Assembly (NCBI GenBank): GCA_026419775.2
Contig: JAOPGA020001068.1
Location: forward strand, 1-64,000
Reading direction: 5' to 3'
DNA: 64,000 nt
From: Acrasis kona
Lineage: Eukaryota > Heterolobosea > Eutetramitea > Acrasida > Acrasidae
The notes below the pieces were generated by a model. It did no database searches. It was not told where the DNA came from and saw only the letters and a program-made list of their open reading frames with translations. Positions within the stretch are counted from its first letter, which is position 1, and each line of letters begins with the position of its first letter. This document shows positions 52,357 to 63,553 of this stretch, one piece after another. A program made the translations under genes and the position numbers.

Positions 52357-52975
52357 GTGACCTGTGATGATGTCTTTTAGTTATGAAAAAATATTTTTGA
52401 AAAAAGGTTTTTATCATGATCGGCTGATCGGCGGTAAAAAAGTTTTGGTTCGGTTGGATTCCATTATAGTTTTTTACTCTATATATAGAATTTACTGACT
52501 ACTGGATTGGTTTAAACGCCGCAAATGAACTTAAAAGTTGACTAGTGCGGAACAAAAGAAGGCTGGTATAAAATCCTTTACCAACACTGGTAGATAGATT
52601 GTATTAATAAAAGTGCCATTGGATGAAGTTTTCATTAATTTATTCACAAACTAGAATCCAAACATGCAATTTGGTACGGTTGGTTCCTGGCAGATTTTAT
52701 AAAACTGAATATATGGTGACGTGATGGTGTATGCTAAATAAATAGATAACAAATGATGAAGAGTGAATTGGGTGAAGCATTCAGGGTGTATACATCTCCA
52801 AATATTTTTTTATAAACAGCCATACTGTAACTCATCTTAAACTGGATGGTAAACTTATCGCGCTGACGCCCTTACTTTCATTGTACAATCGTTTGTATAA
52901 TAGTCTGGATCAAATCGGGTGAACTGTGATTCAAAATGAATTTGTTTTGAATTTGACAAAAATAAATAATTTAAT
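52357..52975. other. Intergenic, about 620 b; possible TATA box
   Basis: The gap lies upstream of the papain-like protease and downstream of RCL1, both on the minus strand. The palindrome CTATATATAG at 52479-52488, about 125 bases before the protease start, could be a TATA box. Nothing else recognised. Confidence 0.35.
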
Positions 52976-54067
52976 TTAGTTACTTCTTCTTGATAGATTG
53001 TGATACCCACTTCCTTTGCAGCTCAGTACAATTGTATTCGTTTCTTGTTCGGGAGTAATTTTAAACACGACACCAAAAAAGTCTCGGATGTGTCTCAAGT
53101 ATGATATCGCATATTCGCTGAGCTTGCCGATACGAACTTTGGAAACATCTTCGGGAGATAATGCCATCATGAGGAAAACCAAATACTGGTTCGAACTGTC
53201 GATACATCCACCTTTTTTGATCTCTTCTAAAAGTAATTCCGCAACATGCTTTCCAATGTCTTCTGGTACATTCAACGAAGATGGATCCTGAGGTACGGGT
53301 ACATATTCTACACTCAACCGACAATCGGTATCTGTTTCGGCTTGAAGGTATAATGCATATCCAGGACTCTTTCCGCTTGTTTTCCCTTGATAATGATCTG
53401 TGTAGACCCATACATCAGGAATGAAATTGTTTAACATTGCTCTCGAACCTTCCACCATACGATTAGCGATAGCGGGTGCGACACGTGTAGCGTATGCGAT
53501 ACCTCTTACTCTTTTTACCATTCCTTCGTCGAGAATTTGTACTGGTTTGAGTTTTTTAACAATGGGACAGGTAAAACGAATCTCTCCACCTCCCTGGGGA
53601 TGGGCACCTCTTTTGACTATTTGTATGGTGGGGTCGGTCTCGAACCCAAAAAGTTTAAAAATGTGAAGAGTACAATTACGGAAGGTATCAACACTAACGT
53701 CGCTCTGATGGTTTGTTATACCCCTTAGCGTAATGTCAACTGGTTTTTTAGCGAATGGGGCCAAACATAACACTACCTCCAAATAATAACCTATTCCTCT
53801 GCTAAGGTCGCACTCATGAACAATGTCCGAGCCTCCGAGTATAACACCAGGTTTATATAAGAGAGATGTACCATCTTGATTGATTTGTATTTCTGAACCT
53901 TTTGTGAGTTTGTCCATAAGACGAAGAAGAGATGCCTCATGTGCTTGTAAGCCTTTAGTTGAAGAATTTGTGCGTATATCGTTTATTCTGATTGTTTTGT
54001 TCGATAGTGTTGAGCATACTAGTCTTTGGCGAAGGTGATTAGAACCAGCATACTGGACTGTGGACAT
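52976..54067 (-). CDS. RCL1: RNA 3'-phosphate cyclase-like protein RCL1
   Basis: Single exon, 363 residues from the first ATG (54067). The RTC/RCL fold is seen in LRQRLVCSTLSNKTIRINDI, SRGIGYYLEVVLCLAPFAKK, PVDITLRGITNHQSDVSVDT, and KRGAHPQGGGEI. The RCL1-type block ITN..D.SVD and the absence of the nucleotidylated His near the C-terminus (the region reads NTIVLSCKGSGYHNLS) favour RCL1 over the true cyclase RTCA. RCL1 works with BMS1 in the SSU processome for 18S rRNA maturation, the same particle as UTP15 encoded 4 kb away. Confidence 0.88.
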   Translation of the reverse strand: MSTVQYAGSNHLRQRLVCSTLSNKTIRINDIRTNSSTKGLQAHEASLLRLMDKLTKGSEIQINQDGTSLLYKPGVILGGSDIVHECDLSRGIGYYLEVVLCLAPFAKKPVDITLRGITNHQSDVSVDTFRNCTLHIFKLFGFETDPTIQIVKRGAHPQGGGEIRFTCPIVKKLKPVQILDEGMVKRVRGIAYATRVAPAIANRMVEGSRAMLNNFIPDVWVYTDHYQGKTSGKSPGYALYLQAETDTDCRLSVEYVPVPQDPSSLNVPEDIGKHVAELLLEEIKKGGCIDSSNQYLVFLMMALSPEDVSKVRIGKLSEYAISYLRHIRDFFGVVFKITPEQETNTIVLSCKGSGYHNLSRRSN

Positions 54068-54786
54068 CTTCAAACAAGTTGTGTGAAAGGTTCAGAGTAA
54101 AATTGAATCATTGTAAATAGGTTTCAAACTCAAAGAGGTGTGCTGGGGGGATTGTATGGAACCTAGTCCAATCCAACAAAAGAGCAAGGTCTACTACGTT
54201 AGCAGTGCAGGTCAATAATGACCACTTGAATAACATCGTATCGATGGAGGCGTCTTGATGATTTTGGAATATTTTGACAACAGAATTTTTCTACTCCCAC
54301 CAAAAATATTTGATAGCGATATGCCTTAGGAACACGTGCCCATTTTAGAAGACTCTGGTGACAGATTCTTCAAAAGTGGAGGAACTTTAATGGAGGGAGC
54401 AAATCAATATTTACGGCGCTACAAAACATTATCTTGTCAATACCAATTAATATCGAAAGCAATGACAAAACCAACAAAGGCTCTGTGGATGGTCAAAGTG
54501 ATGAAGAAGAAGAATTAATTGTTGGTCACGATGAGGGCAACACAAATTTGAACGAACAAACTATACACGACTGAAATGTATTATCAATGTAAATATCTAC
54601 TCACATGCTCAAATTTAAGCATGGTTATAAATCACACCCTTTCATACATTTGTTTTTACAACCTGTGTTACAATTTTTTTTATTATTAGTTTCGGTATCC
54701 AGTTCTTTAGTTGGTATTGGGTGACAAATGATTGATAATAATAAATAGCGTTTATTTATAATACCAATGATCAAATAATAGAAGAA
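54068..54786. other. Intergenic with possible degraded coding traces
   Basis: Near 54336-54574 two plus frames look protein-like: VPILEDSGDRFFKSGG..., then one base off, an acidic end SVDGQSDEEEELIVGHDEG with a TGA stop. There is no start, and stops interrupt the upstream part. It may be the remains of a gene; I do not recognise it. Confidence 0.3.
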
Positions 54787-55221
54787 ATGAGTTTAGTGAA
54801 CAACATAGCACAAGGAGCAGTAGGTGGAGCTCAGTATGGAGCAGTTAATGCTGGTATTAATTCAGTCATGAGCAGAGGAAAACGAAGTGGAGGATTTAGA
54901 AACAACATGAAGACAGGTGCAAAATATGGTGCAATGAATGCAGGACTCAATACTGCACAGAACAAGATACTCGGTCAGCCAAGAGGGTTTGTTGATCGAG
55001 GAGTGAGAGACGGAGTCAACTGGAGTATTCAGCAGAGAGTTATGGGTGGCCGCCCAAACGTGAAAGACAACATCACTAGAGGTGTAGCAATGGGTGCCAT
55101 TGGTAAGGTTCTTCCCAGAACAAGGGGTAAGGGTATTGTTGGCCACGTAGAAAACCAAGTGAGATGGAATCTGCAAAACAAAGCTTATGATGGGATAAAG
55201 AGGCGCATAACAAAGAAGTGA
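54787..55221 (+). CDS. Glycine-zipper-like basic protein, unknown function
   Basis: Single exon, 144 residues. Repeated small-residue patterns (GAVGGAQYGAVNAGINS, GAKYGAMNAGLNTAQN, GVAMGAIGK) are spaced like glycine zippers, between basic polar stretches. No signal peptide or strongly hydrophobic helix. Such patterns favour helix packing in membranes or oligomers. I do not recognise a family. A clear start after an A-rich leader and codon use like its neighbours support a gene. Confidence 0.55.
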   Translation: MSLVNNIAQGAVGGAQYGAVNAGINSVMSRGKRSGGFRNNMKTGAKYGAMNAGLNTAQNKILGQPRGFVDRGVRDGVNWSIQQRVMGGRPNVKDNITRGVAMGAIGKVLPRTRGKGIVGHVENQVRWNLQNKAYDGIKRRITKK

Positions 55222-55412
55222 AAGAAAATGACTCAATTGTAAATATTAAATGTATTTTGATTACGTTTTGAAGATCTTTCATTGGTGGTATCAAATCATT
55301 ACCAGCGATGCAATTGTTCATCTCAAAGGTATACATTGCAGTCAAATTACCGATGCTGCACTACGTTAGCTCGGGTGTGGGCGATATTATACGACTTTTG
55401 ATTAAATAAAAT

Positions 55413-57183
55413 TTATTTCTGACATTGCAACATACTTGTCTTGATTCTCGTCTGGAAAACTTCCTCCATGGCATATGACTTTGTGTCCATCGCAAGTTGT
55501 AACAAACTCATCACTGCTTGTTTATTGCTGTTAGGTTGCAGGTACAACAACTTGGCCAACTCATAATTTGCAAATGCACTCCATTGATGTTCGTACTTTA
55601 CTCTTTGAGACATGTTAATCACAATTTTCAAATTGTTTATGATTTGATCTTGAGTGAGCAAATTTAAGCGCCTTGACAATGTGGTAAATACAAACAATCT
55701 TGCAGCTTGAGTATCAAAAGTCATATCGGGGGTAGCCTGGTATTGCGACTCCATCAAATCCAACATTGGTTTCAATAGTGCTTCTGCGTTGTCATCAAGT
55801 TCATCCATACGATCACGGGCGTAAATAGTGTCAAAGTGTGTGCAGAACAAATTGACTGCGAATTCCTTGTCATTCTTTTCAATCGCTTTCAACACTTTGA
55901 GTTTTTCAGTTGCGTACTTGTCAATTCTGGATTTTTTATCAATAGAATTTGACAAGAGGACAAGTAGAGGCTTGCAAGGTTTATTGGAGATATTGTAAGC
56001 ACACAACAAATAAAGAGCAATCAACCCCTTCCCATCAAATGTACCCGGTTTGTTGACAGCTTGCTCCAACACACGAATGCTATTTGGAAAGTCCATCTTA
56101 ACGTAGTAACATTGACCCAAGTCGCTCAAGAAGGCGTTGGGGACGATTCCGAGAGTTTGTTGCGACACATCTATGGCACGAATGTTATACTCGATGGCTA
56201 AATCAAGATGACCAAATTTTCTATGGTACTGACTAATTAACGCATTGATGGCGGGACCATATTTAAACTTCCCAACACAAAGATCAATGACGGGTGTGAA
56301 TTTATTTAAACGACGTTTGTTATCTTTAAAGCCGCTTGATATAAAAACATAATGCAAACTCAGCACAAGCACTCCACTCGCAAATGTTCTTCCCTCATTA
56401 AAAACCGATTTTCTCACCATCTCAATACCCTTCTTCTTGTCCATAGTGAAACCTAAGAAACCCAAAACAGATTGAAGACCTTTTGGTGCAATGCTCAAAA
56501 TGTACCAATAAGAACCCATTCCAAAGTTAACATAGTCTATCAAATCAGGGTGGACATATTGGTTGCTCGACATGTTGCTTGCGTTTGGATTGTTCAGATT
56601 GATCATGTTATATGCAGTTTCGAAACCTATGAATTAGAAATGGTTTCAAATGGCAAGTTACTTTTATACCCTTTTCTAATGTAGTACGCTGATTTTAATA
56701 ATGAACTTGCGTAGTAGTGGAGCATTGCTTTTGAGACTGCAATTTCGGCGCGCATTGCATGTACTAATATACGAAAGTTGTATATGAGCTGAGCATCGTC
56801 CAAGTCATCTAAAAGTGGAACAGCCCCTTCGTTCGGAGGAAATCTATAGCCTTCTACGATTGTGGTGATGGCCAGTCTATTAAGCCTTATAGTGTCCTTT
56901 GCAAATCCGAGTATTTGGTTATCGTCTCTCTCATGATTATCTAATAACGACTCTGTCATCTCCAATTGCTTTTTCGCATCAACACGCAGATGATTTTCTC
57001 CTGTAATGTTCGACCTTCCAAGGTCAATTTGTGTATACTATTTAAATTAGAAGCACTGAAATCTATACTCACCTCTAAGGAAGCGAGAGCGTTACTAGTG
57101 ATATAGGGTTCTAAAATACTCTTTGCTTCACTGTAGTGACCTTCTAGAATAGCAAAGTTAGCCTGCTCAAAGAAACGGAACAT
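55413..57183 (-). CDS. TTC39/IML2-family (DUF3808) TPR-like protein
   Basis: Exons 57183-57073, 57037-56662 and 56626-55413 with 35-nt introns, 566 residues. The family core is recognisable: HPDLIDYVNFGMGSYWYILS, APKGLQSVLGFLGFTMDKKK, GRTFASGVLVLSLHYVF, then TPR-like pairs to the C-terminus (YGPAINALISQYHRKFGHLD). The N-terminal helices (FEQANFAILEGHYSEAKSIL) also fit. Yeast IML2 is needed for inclusion-body clearance on lipid droplets; TTC39 proteins act in lipid metabolism in animals. Exact function here is not inferable. Confidence 0.82.
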
Positions 57184-57759
57184 GGTGAATATTTATAGAA
57201 TTTAAACTGATTGACGTCAAGTACTACTTGTATTTATAGACGGAAAGTGAAATATTGTGTACCACGGAATGCGCATTCTAATTCTAAGAATAAATTGTAA
57301 ACGTCCTTCCTGTGCATTCGACAGAACCCTCAATACAAAACATATTTTGTTTATTTCAATTATACCGTCCTTAGCTAATGAACCACAGATTTACTTCGGT
57401 GACTGTTATCTCTTTAAAGTTCTCCTTCCTCAAGTTCTTCATTTTATCTGCTCAATTGTGCAAACATGGTTCCTTCCAACAGAGTTTTTCACACCTCTGC
57501 GTAAGTACTGCTGCCATTGTCTATGGTTTTTATTCTTGTAAGGCCGATGGGTGTGACCATTCAAAACAAGAATAATGTCATGAACCGAACCGAACATAAA
57601 TCATCGATTAGATTCTTGTCGTGTTGAGACATTCCATGAGGACTTTCTGAACACGATTCTCGTCTTACGATAATAGCGTTAATGTTATTTTATACATTGT
57701 GGCTGCACTCCATCTGTCTTTGGTTTACTACTGAGAAGGTGCTCACCTGATTTCCATCT
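57184..57759. other. Intergenic, nothing firmly supported
   Basis: About 575 bases between the TTC39-like gene and the WASH-like fragment. Short open frames occur but none has family support. A 39-nt GT...AG candidate ending at 57760 would join a short upstream frame to the fragment, without adding WASH-like sequence. Confidence 0.4.
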
Positions 57760-58032
57760 AGTCACATATTCAATTGCATCTCTGAAAGAGTTGATCAACA
57801 CAAAGCAAGTATTCAATCGATTCAACAACGCACAAACTCTGCAAAAGAAAAGTTAAAGCAAGTAGCCAGCCGCAAGCAGGCAACAACTATATTCTCACCA
57901 ACACTCAAGTCGACACTTGAATTTTACACGACTAAGCTTTTCGAAAATGTACACAAACTCATGCTTATATATCCGACATGTGAATCTACTCTTTTGATGA
58001 GTATTAGTCAACGATTAGATACCCTGCGGTAA
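57760..58032 (+). pseudogene. WASH1 N-terminal (WAHD-like) fragment
   Basis: A plus-strand frame without start codon encodes HIFNCISERVDQHKASIQSI, QQRTNSAKEKLKQVASRKQA and TTIFSPTLKST, which follows the pattern of the WASH1 WAHD helix (IFxxISxRV...I..R...AK.K......K.AT..FSP.K.P). The upstream YxVPLIQPDL block and the downstream WASH and VCA parts are absent; the chain ends after 90 codons with unrelated residues. Most likely a broken copy; an unusual short gene is possible. Confidence 0.4.
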
Positions 58033-58262
58033 CGATTTTTGTTTAATGAAGCTAGTATGTACACGGCCAGTTCCTCTAGCTCTAATCTCTAGATTAAACC
58101 TTCCCATTTGTTTCTAAAAGTGTTGCTGGTATGCTTCGACCTGGTCCTTGAAAAGAAAAGCAAAACTTCGCAACAAGCTCAACCACAGTTTGTTCAACTT
58201 TTCATTGTTTGAAGTTGACCTGCAATCGTTGAACAAACACTTGCTCTTGTTTCACACACAAA

Positions 58263-59885
58263 ATGTTCCCCAGGAGGCAAAAAGTAATCGAAAACGAGAA
58301 CAATCCATATAAAAACTTTACCACCTTCATACCGATAAAACTAGATTATGGTCTGCCCACACATTTAGAATTCAATCCATCGGACCAGTCTCAATTCATA
58401 GTCACACACGGCAGCATCATTGAAATTGTCCATGATGTAGTATGTATAAAAATGACTAATCAATTCACCACTCGTTTAGGAAAAAAAAGTTAACAAGAGA
58501 AGATACAAAGACGACGTCTTTTCTGCTAGTTTCAGATCAGATGGTGAATTATTTGTTTGTGGAGATGCAACTGGAAAGGTGAAGGTTGTAAGGAATATAA
58601 TCTCGGCGAAAGATACAGCACCTTTGCGTGAGTTTAGCGCACATAAAGGGTAACCGCACTTTTTTAATTCTAAACTCATTTTTCAGCCCCGTGCAGACTG
58701 TCAAGTTTTTCGACAATACACAAATAGTAACAGGATCAGACGACCGCACAGCACACGTTTACAACTTTTTAACAGAAACACGCGTCGCCACACTCACTGG
58801 TCACACAGATTACATTAGATCATGCGCAGTCAAGGACAATTACATTTTCACAGGAGGATACGATCACGAACTACGCATATGGGACATTAGAGATCCCACA
58901 AAACCAGTACGCATTCTTTTTCATCAACGTAACCATTCTAGATACATTACCAAAAACTAGACAGTCCGATCACTTCGATATGTCCAGAAAATCTAGTCGT
59001 TCACGTGGCTAGTGGTGAATCAGTCCATAGCATTTCGCTCCTCAAGTATAATACAATTAACGTTTTACATCACACCAAGACGGTCACATCCGTGTGGATG
59101 AACAAGAGTGGAAATCGCTTAGTTTCCGCAGGACTCGATCGCGCCGTTCGTGTTTGGGAAGGATCACAACTCTGTCACACTGTTGCTTTCGACGCTGGTG
59201 TACTTTGTTGTGCAGTAGCTGTACGTATATATATATATAACAATCATTAACTAACATACATGGTTAGGATGATGAAAAACAATTGGTGGTTGGGTTAGAT
59301 AACAAAACCTTGATGAAGTCAAGAAGAGAAGACAAGATGATAAGAAAGAGAAGAGTTGAGGTGGAAACTCTAATCTCCAACAATTACCAAAACTTGATCG
59401 AGGGATACTTGACCGATCAGCTCCTTCGCTTCGACGAAGACGTGAACATTCCCATAACAAGACAAAGTCATTTACATAAATTTGGTCGTCTTTTAAATAG
59501 GCACAAATATAAAACCTGTTTGGATTTGGCACTCTCCGAGAGGTTTTATGAGGATCCAATGGTTCCGCTCTCTCTTTTACGAGAGTTGGTTGCTAGAAGA
59601 CAATTGTTGAATGCACTTGATGCGAGAGATAATGTTGGTTTGAAACCAGTTTTGATTTTCTTGAACCGGTATATTCGCGACGTTAGATATGCGAGCTTGG
59701 TGGTACCTCTTGCCATCAAGGTTATTAACATTTATGGGTGCATGTTGGGAAAGGATGATGTGATCGATAAATTGTTCAGAGGGTTGAGACGTAGGGTGAA
59801 CGAGGAGATTGAGTCCATGAAGAATATGAGCGAGTTGAAGGGTGTGCTTGATACGCTGATAAACGCAAGCTTGATGCATGCTTAA
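58263..59885 (+). CDS. UTP15: U3 snoRNP protein UTP15
   Basis: Five exons (58263-58439, 58480-58649, 58687-58928, 58961-59220, 59268-59885) with introns of 32-47 nt, 488 residues. WD40 blades include KTVKF-like segments VQTVKFFDNTQIVTGSDDRT, DYIRSCAVKDNYIFTGGYDH then ELRIWDIRDP, and NKSGNRLVSAGLDRAVRVWE. The last ~170 residues are the UTP15 C-terminal helical domain (FGRLLNRHKYKTCLDLALSE, ELVARRQLLNALDARDN, GLKPVLIFLNRYIRD). UTP15 belongs to the t-UTP/UTPA complex that starts SSU processome assembly and supports rRNA transcription. Confidence 0.9.
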
Positions 59886-59957
59886 ATAAAACGTCATTGT
59901 GAACTATTTGGTTGTTGGTTACCTTGTTTGATTTGGGTGATTACAAAAGAAAGATTG

Positions 59958-61825
59958 ATGTCATCCCTTGACTCATTTCAAGAGGACATTTTAAAGAATG
60001 ATCGTCTGGAGGCTTCGTCGAGACCAAAGCTTTATCATACATTGCGAGAAGAAATAATGAGGCATAAGCCGATGCCTATACGTGAAGAGACGGTCCAAGC
60101 CCATAAACAACGTGACCATTACATGGAGTGGCGGACATTTTTATTGGAGCGGAAGAGATACGGTCAAAATTTAGTTAGTGAACACGTGATGGAATTATTT
60201 GAAGAATGGAAGAGAGAAAAGGAGAGGGACGAGATTAGGTAATTTGATCCCTCTGTTTAACTTTCTAATTTTTTTAGAGAAAATCTTAGAAAGACGGCAT
60301 CTCCATTGGAGCGGATCGGGTTAACACGTAGCGTCAGCGGCACAAGTCTTGGAAGTGCTGCTCTAGATTCTACAAGCAGTTACATGAGGAATATGAAATC
60401 AATGAGTGCAACTGAGGTAAGTTGTTTAACATGCTAAATTTTTATTCTAGACCGACTTTTCACATTTCGACGAAGACGAAAGAACAGACAGAACAGAAGT
60501 TGATGGAATGGATGCAATGGAGGACGATGATGAAGTAACTTTCAATTCAGTCAACAACATGGCGCAGGTCTACGCTTTTGTGGGAATGCATCACATTTTT
60601 GAGAGAGGTACAGGAAGAACACAAGGTAGAGTGTAATAATATAATTATCCTCAACACATTAGTGAATAGAATCAAGTTTGGAAACAACGATAATGACATT
60701 TTAGCTTTCGCATCCTCAGATGGTGTCATTTCCATTGCAACTGCCATGAACAAACCAGAGGTCATAGTAGAGCTTGTTGGACATACAAGTCAAATTTTAG
60801 GTAATAAAGAAAAACAAAAACATTTTTTAATCGTCTCGCAGACTTCGATTGGTCATTATCAAATGAATACTTAATTTCAGTCGCCCACGACAAGACCATT
60901 AAAGTATGGAACACAAACACAGCAAAATGTGCAAGAACAATACCCTGCAAAGCCTCTCCCACATGCATCAACTTTCATCCACTCAACAACAACATTTTCC
61001 TAGTAAGTATAATTCATCAAAAATCACTCACATCACAGTCTGGCTTTGATAATGGAACAGTAACGGTTTACAATTTATCCACAGGAAAACCAGCTGATCT
61101 AAAACGAAAAGCACAAGCAAACACTTTAAAACTGTCTTACCCAATCACAGCACTGTGCATAACACCATTGGGAGATATGGCTTTTGTGGGAGATCAAAAA
61201 GGTTTCATGTACGTATACAGTATTGATAGCAGCAGTGGTCTATTTTTGGGACGTCGCATTCACATGATCAAATGTAGCCGTGGAGGACCTCTCACAAGTA
61301 TATCCTATTCGACATACACTAGGTACGTTAACGATCCACATGCCCTACTAAACATTTGATAGCAACTCAAGAAGAGCCAATCCTTGCCTTTTGGTAAATT
61401 CATGTGGAGATGATGTCGTTAAACTTTTTGGACTCAATAGAAAAACTGGTAAAATTGAGATCATGGGTGATTATCCCGTACCTCATCGTAAATTAAACGT
61501 TAGGAGTGTTTTTTGTCCTTTGGTAAGCTTCCGGCATGGTGCGTGTTTTGTGAGTGGTAGTGAGAGCACGGAAGTATGTGTGTTTGATTTGGCAAGGCAG
61601 ACAAACAGCGTAAATCGTTTGATGGGACACAGTGCAGCAGTGCTTGATGTATCTTGGTCTTATGACGAGGGATTACTTGCCAGCTGTGATGCGAGCGGTG
61701 TTATTATACTGTGGAAGAGAGCACCTTTTGATAATGAGATTCAGCAACGTAATATTGAAGAGAAGCAGAAGAGAGAAGAGTTGGCAAGACAGCAAGCATT
61801 ATTAGATCAGTTCAATGTACAATAA
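59958..61825 (+). CDS. WDR13-like WD40 protein
   Basis: Seven exons (59958-60238, 60278-60416, 60451-60625, 60663-60800, 60842-61002, 61039-61322, 61363-61825), introns 34-41 nt, 546 residues. The helical N-terminus (REEIMRHKPMPIREETVQAH) and Ser-rich linker precede a WD40 domain matching WDR13 along its length: YAFVGMHHIFERG, FGNNDNDILAFASSDGVISI, EYLISVAHDKTIKVWNTNTA, CINFHPLNNNIF, LNVRSVFCPLVSFRHGACFV, DEGLLASCDASGVIILWKRA. WDR13 is a nuclear protein of poorly known function. Its stop codon shares a palindromic poly(A) element with the convergent RPA3 gene. Confidence 0.85.
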
Positions 61826-61836
61826 AATATTTTATT
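61821..61836. terminator. Palindromic bidirectional poly(A) signal
   Basis: AATAAAATATTTTATT is a perfect palindrome giving AATAAA on each strand. It contains the TAA of the WDR13-like gene (61823-61825) and the TAA of RPA3 (61832-61834, minus). Both genes must end their coding and signal polyadenylation in the same 16 bases, so the mRNAs must overlap at their 3' ends. Confidence 0.65.
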
Positions 61837-62291
61837 CAGCTTGTTCTTCTGTTACATAGAAAATGTTTTGGTATGTACGTGCGGTCATGTCGACCATTTG
61901 ATTATATGAGTCAAAATCTAACATTGTAAAGTTTGAGGACTTCTGGAGGGTTACTTACCAAATTTATCTGGACTGTCGGTAAAGAAAACGGGTACTGTTC
62001 CACTATTTTGTGTAATATATAGAGTTCCTTGATCATCCTTTTCGACAATTCCAACAATTTCGTAAACATAACCTGGATATAGATTTTGTGTGTTGTCCAT
62101 GAATACCTTCAATTATTAGTTTCGTTCAGTTCGGTTGTATCACAAACATTAACATCGACATTATCACTAGACTTCATAATAACGCAATTTTGACTCGTTT
62201 CAACGCGTACTAACTCTCCAACAAACAATACTTGAAATGAAACATAGTGTTCCATTAGGGAAAAGTTGACTCTAAACTTCATGTCGCTCAT
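61832..62291 (-). CDS. RPA3: Replication protein A 14-kDa subunit (RPA3)-like
   Basis: Exons 62291-62148, 62106-61959 and 61917-61832, introns of 41 nt each, 125 residues, the usual size of RPA3. OB-fold pattern: MEHYVSFQVLFVGELVRVET, QNCVIMKSSDNVDVNVFMDN (restored by splicing), YPGYVYEIVGIVEKDDQG, and the C-terminal helix DFDSYNQMVDMTARTYQNIF like the LYNEAV helix of RPA14. RPA coats single-stranded DNA in replication and repair; the small subunit is needed for trimer stability. Intron 1 was placed by reading frame and weak donor GTTTGT. Confidence 0.82.
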
Positions 62292-62404
62292 CTTGTCGAT
62301 TTTTAAATGTTAGTTGACCTACACAGTTTTCTTGATTTTGAGGGAAATTGAAGAACATTACAAAAAATACATTCGATTAAAGTGTATTGGTTACATGATT
62401 TAAC

Positions 62405-63553
62405 TCATAACTCTTCGTAGTAGAATGGATACAAATCATCCTCAATATGAACCGCTCTATAGCTAGCGTTCCTTCTAACTTCATCCTCCAACATGGCAAC
62501 TATTTTACCATTTTTCTTCAACACACCAACACCGTTCCATGGAAAATTGAACTCAGCACTAGACTCAAGCATGTGAACACCAATTTGGCCAGGCTTAGGA
62601 TGACAAGTTAACCGAATGCCATCAGGATAACATTTCATAACCAAGTCAAGAGAGTTTATGGTGCGGAGGAACACCATGTATTCAAAAGCACTTGTGGCAG
62701 CTTTGAGCTGTATTTCCTTTGTCATAACAGGACATGGAGAAGAATAATTGGAAAAGAAAATGTTTCGTAAATCACTCCTTTCATATTGTGTTAAATTAAT
62801 GTTACTTCTTGTGTTATTTAAAAGTTCTTCGACCAGATCTGCATTCTTCTCGTCCTTCCAAATGTTGGATATTTCAAGTTGGGCAATCTTTTCAAAGTTG
62901 TTAAACTCTGTTAAATGTTTTTGTTTCAGATATTCCATGTCGTCCATTTCAACGTAATCACTAACGTCCAGTAGCTTTATAAACTCCTCTACAACTTGTC
63001 GGTATTGAAGTGCAGTCTCCATTGGCTCTCTAAATATTGGTGCGTACACTAGACCGTCAGCTATAAACACAACCTTAGCGCCCGGTGCATACACTGCCTC
63101 TATCTCTTTGCAAAGTTGATACATTTTTGTGACGCAGCGTAGCTCAGCCAAGTCGGGCATCTTTCGGTTACATTTAAGTGGATTATAGCACTTTACTGGG
63201 AATGATGGCAGTAACAGCTTAATTTTTTCGTTTCGGTCAACAATTTTCTGTAGTGCGCTCCGGTATGCATTTTCTGCTGTAGTAAAGTGTTTCGTGGGAC
63301 CTCTCCGGTATCTCTTTCCTAACATGACAGATAAAATTTTATCAACGGTCGTGGCATCATGACGTATCTTCTTCTTTTGTTTGCGATCGAGTTCTTGGTC
63401 CGCTTTTTTTCTGAATGCCACAAAATCGAATGTATTTATTACTGCCTTTTGATTGTGCTCAATGCTGTCTGATGGAATATTTATCGACATCATTCCCGAC
63501 ATCTGAGTCCTTGCAAAGACCTCATTCACATCAAGTGACCCTCCTTGTGACAT
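62405..63553 (-). CDS. Isocyanide synthase homologue (DIT1/PvcA family)
   Basis: Single exon, 382 residues. The DIT1_PvcA signature is strong: LLPSFPVKCYNPLKCNRKMP, PDLAELRCVTKMYQLCKEIE, YAPGAKVVFIADGLVYAP, and the C-terminal YPDGIRLTCHPKPGQIGVHM then FPWNGVGVLKKNGK. Family members convert the amino group of an amino acid (Tyr or Trp in PvcA/IsnA) plus ribulose 5-phosphate into an isonitrile; DIT1 makes the spore-wall dityrosine precursor in yeast. No 2-oxoglutarate oxygenase partner (PvcB type) or P450 (DIT2) is in the window. Product unknown: metal-binding metabolite or cyst-wall precursor are options. Confidence 0.85.
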   Translation of the reverse strand: MSQGGSLDVNEVFARTQMSGMMSINIPSDSIEHNQKAVINTFDFVAFRKKADQELDRKQKKKIRHDATTVDKILSVMLGKRYRRGPTKHFTTAENAYRSALQKIVDRNEKIKLLLPSFPVKCYNPLKCNRKMPDLAELRCVTKMYQLCKEIEAVYAPGAKVVFIADGLVYAPIFREPMETALQYRQVVEEFIKLLDVSDYVEMDDMEYLKQKHLTEFNNFEKIAQLEISNIWKDEKNADLVEELLNNTRSNINLTQYERSDLRNIFFSNYSSPCPVMTKEIQLKAATSAFEYMVFLRTINSLDLVMKCYPDGIRLTCHPKPGQIGVHMLESSAEFNFPWNGVGVLKKNGKIVAMLEDEVRRNASYRAVHIEDDLYPFYYEEL

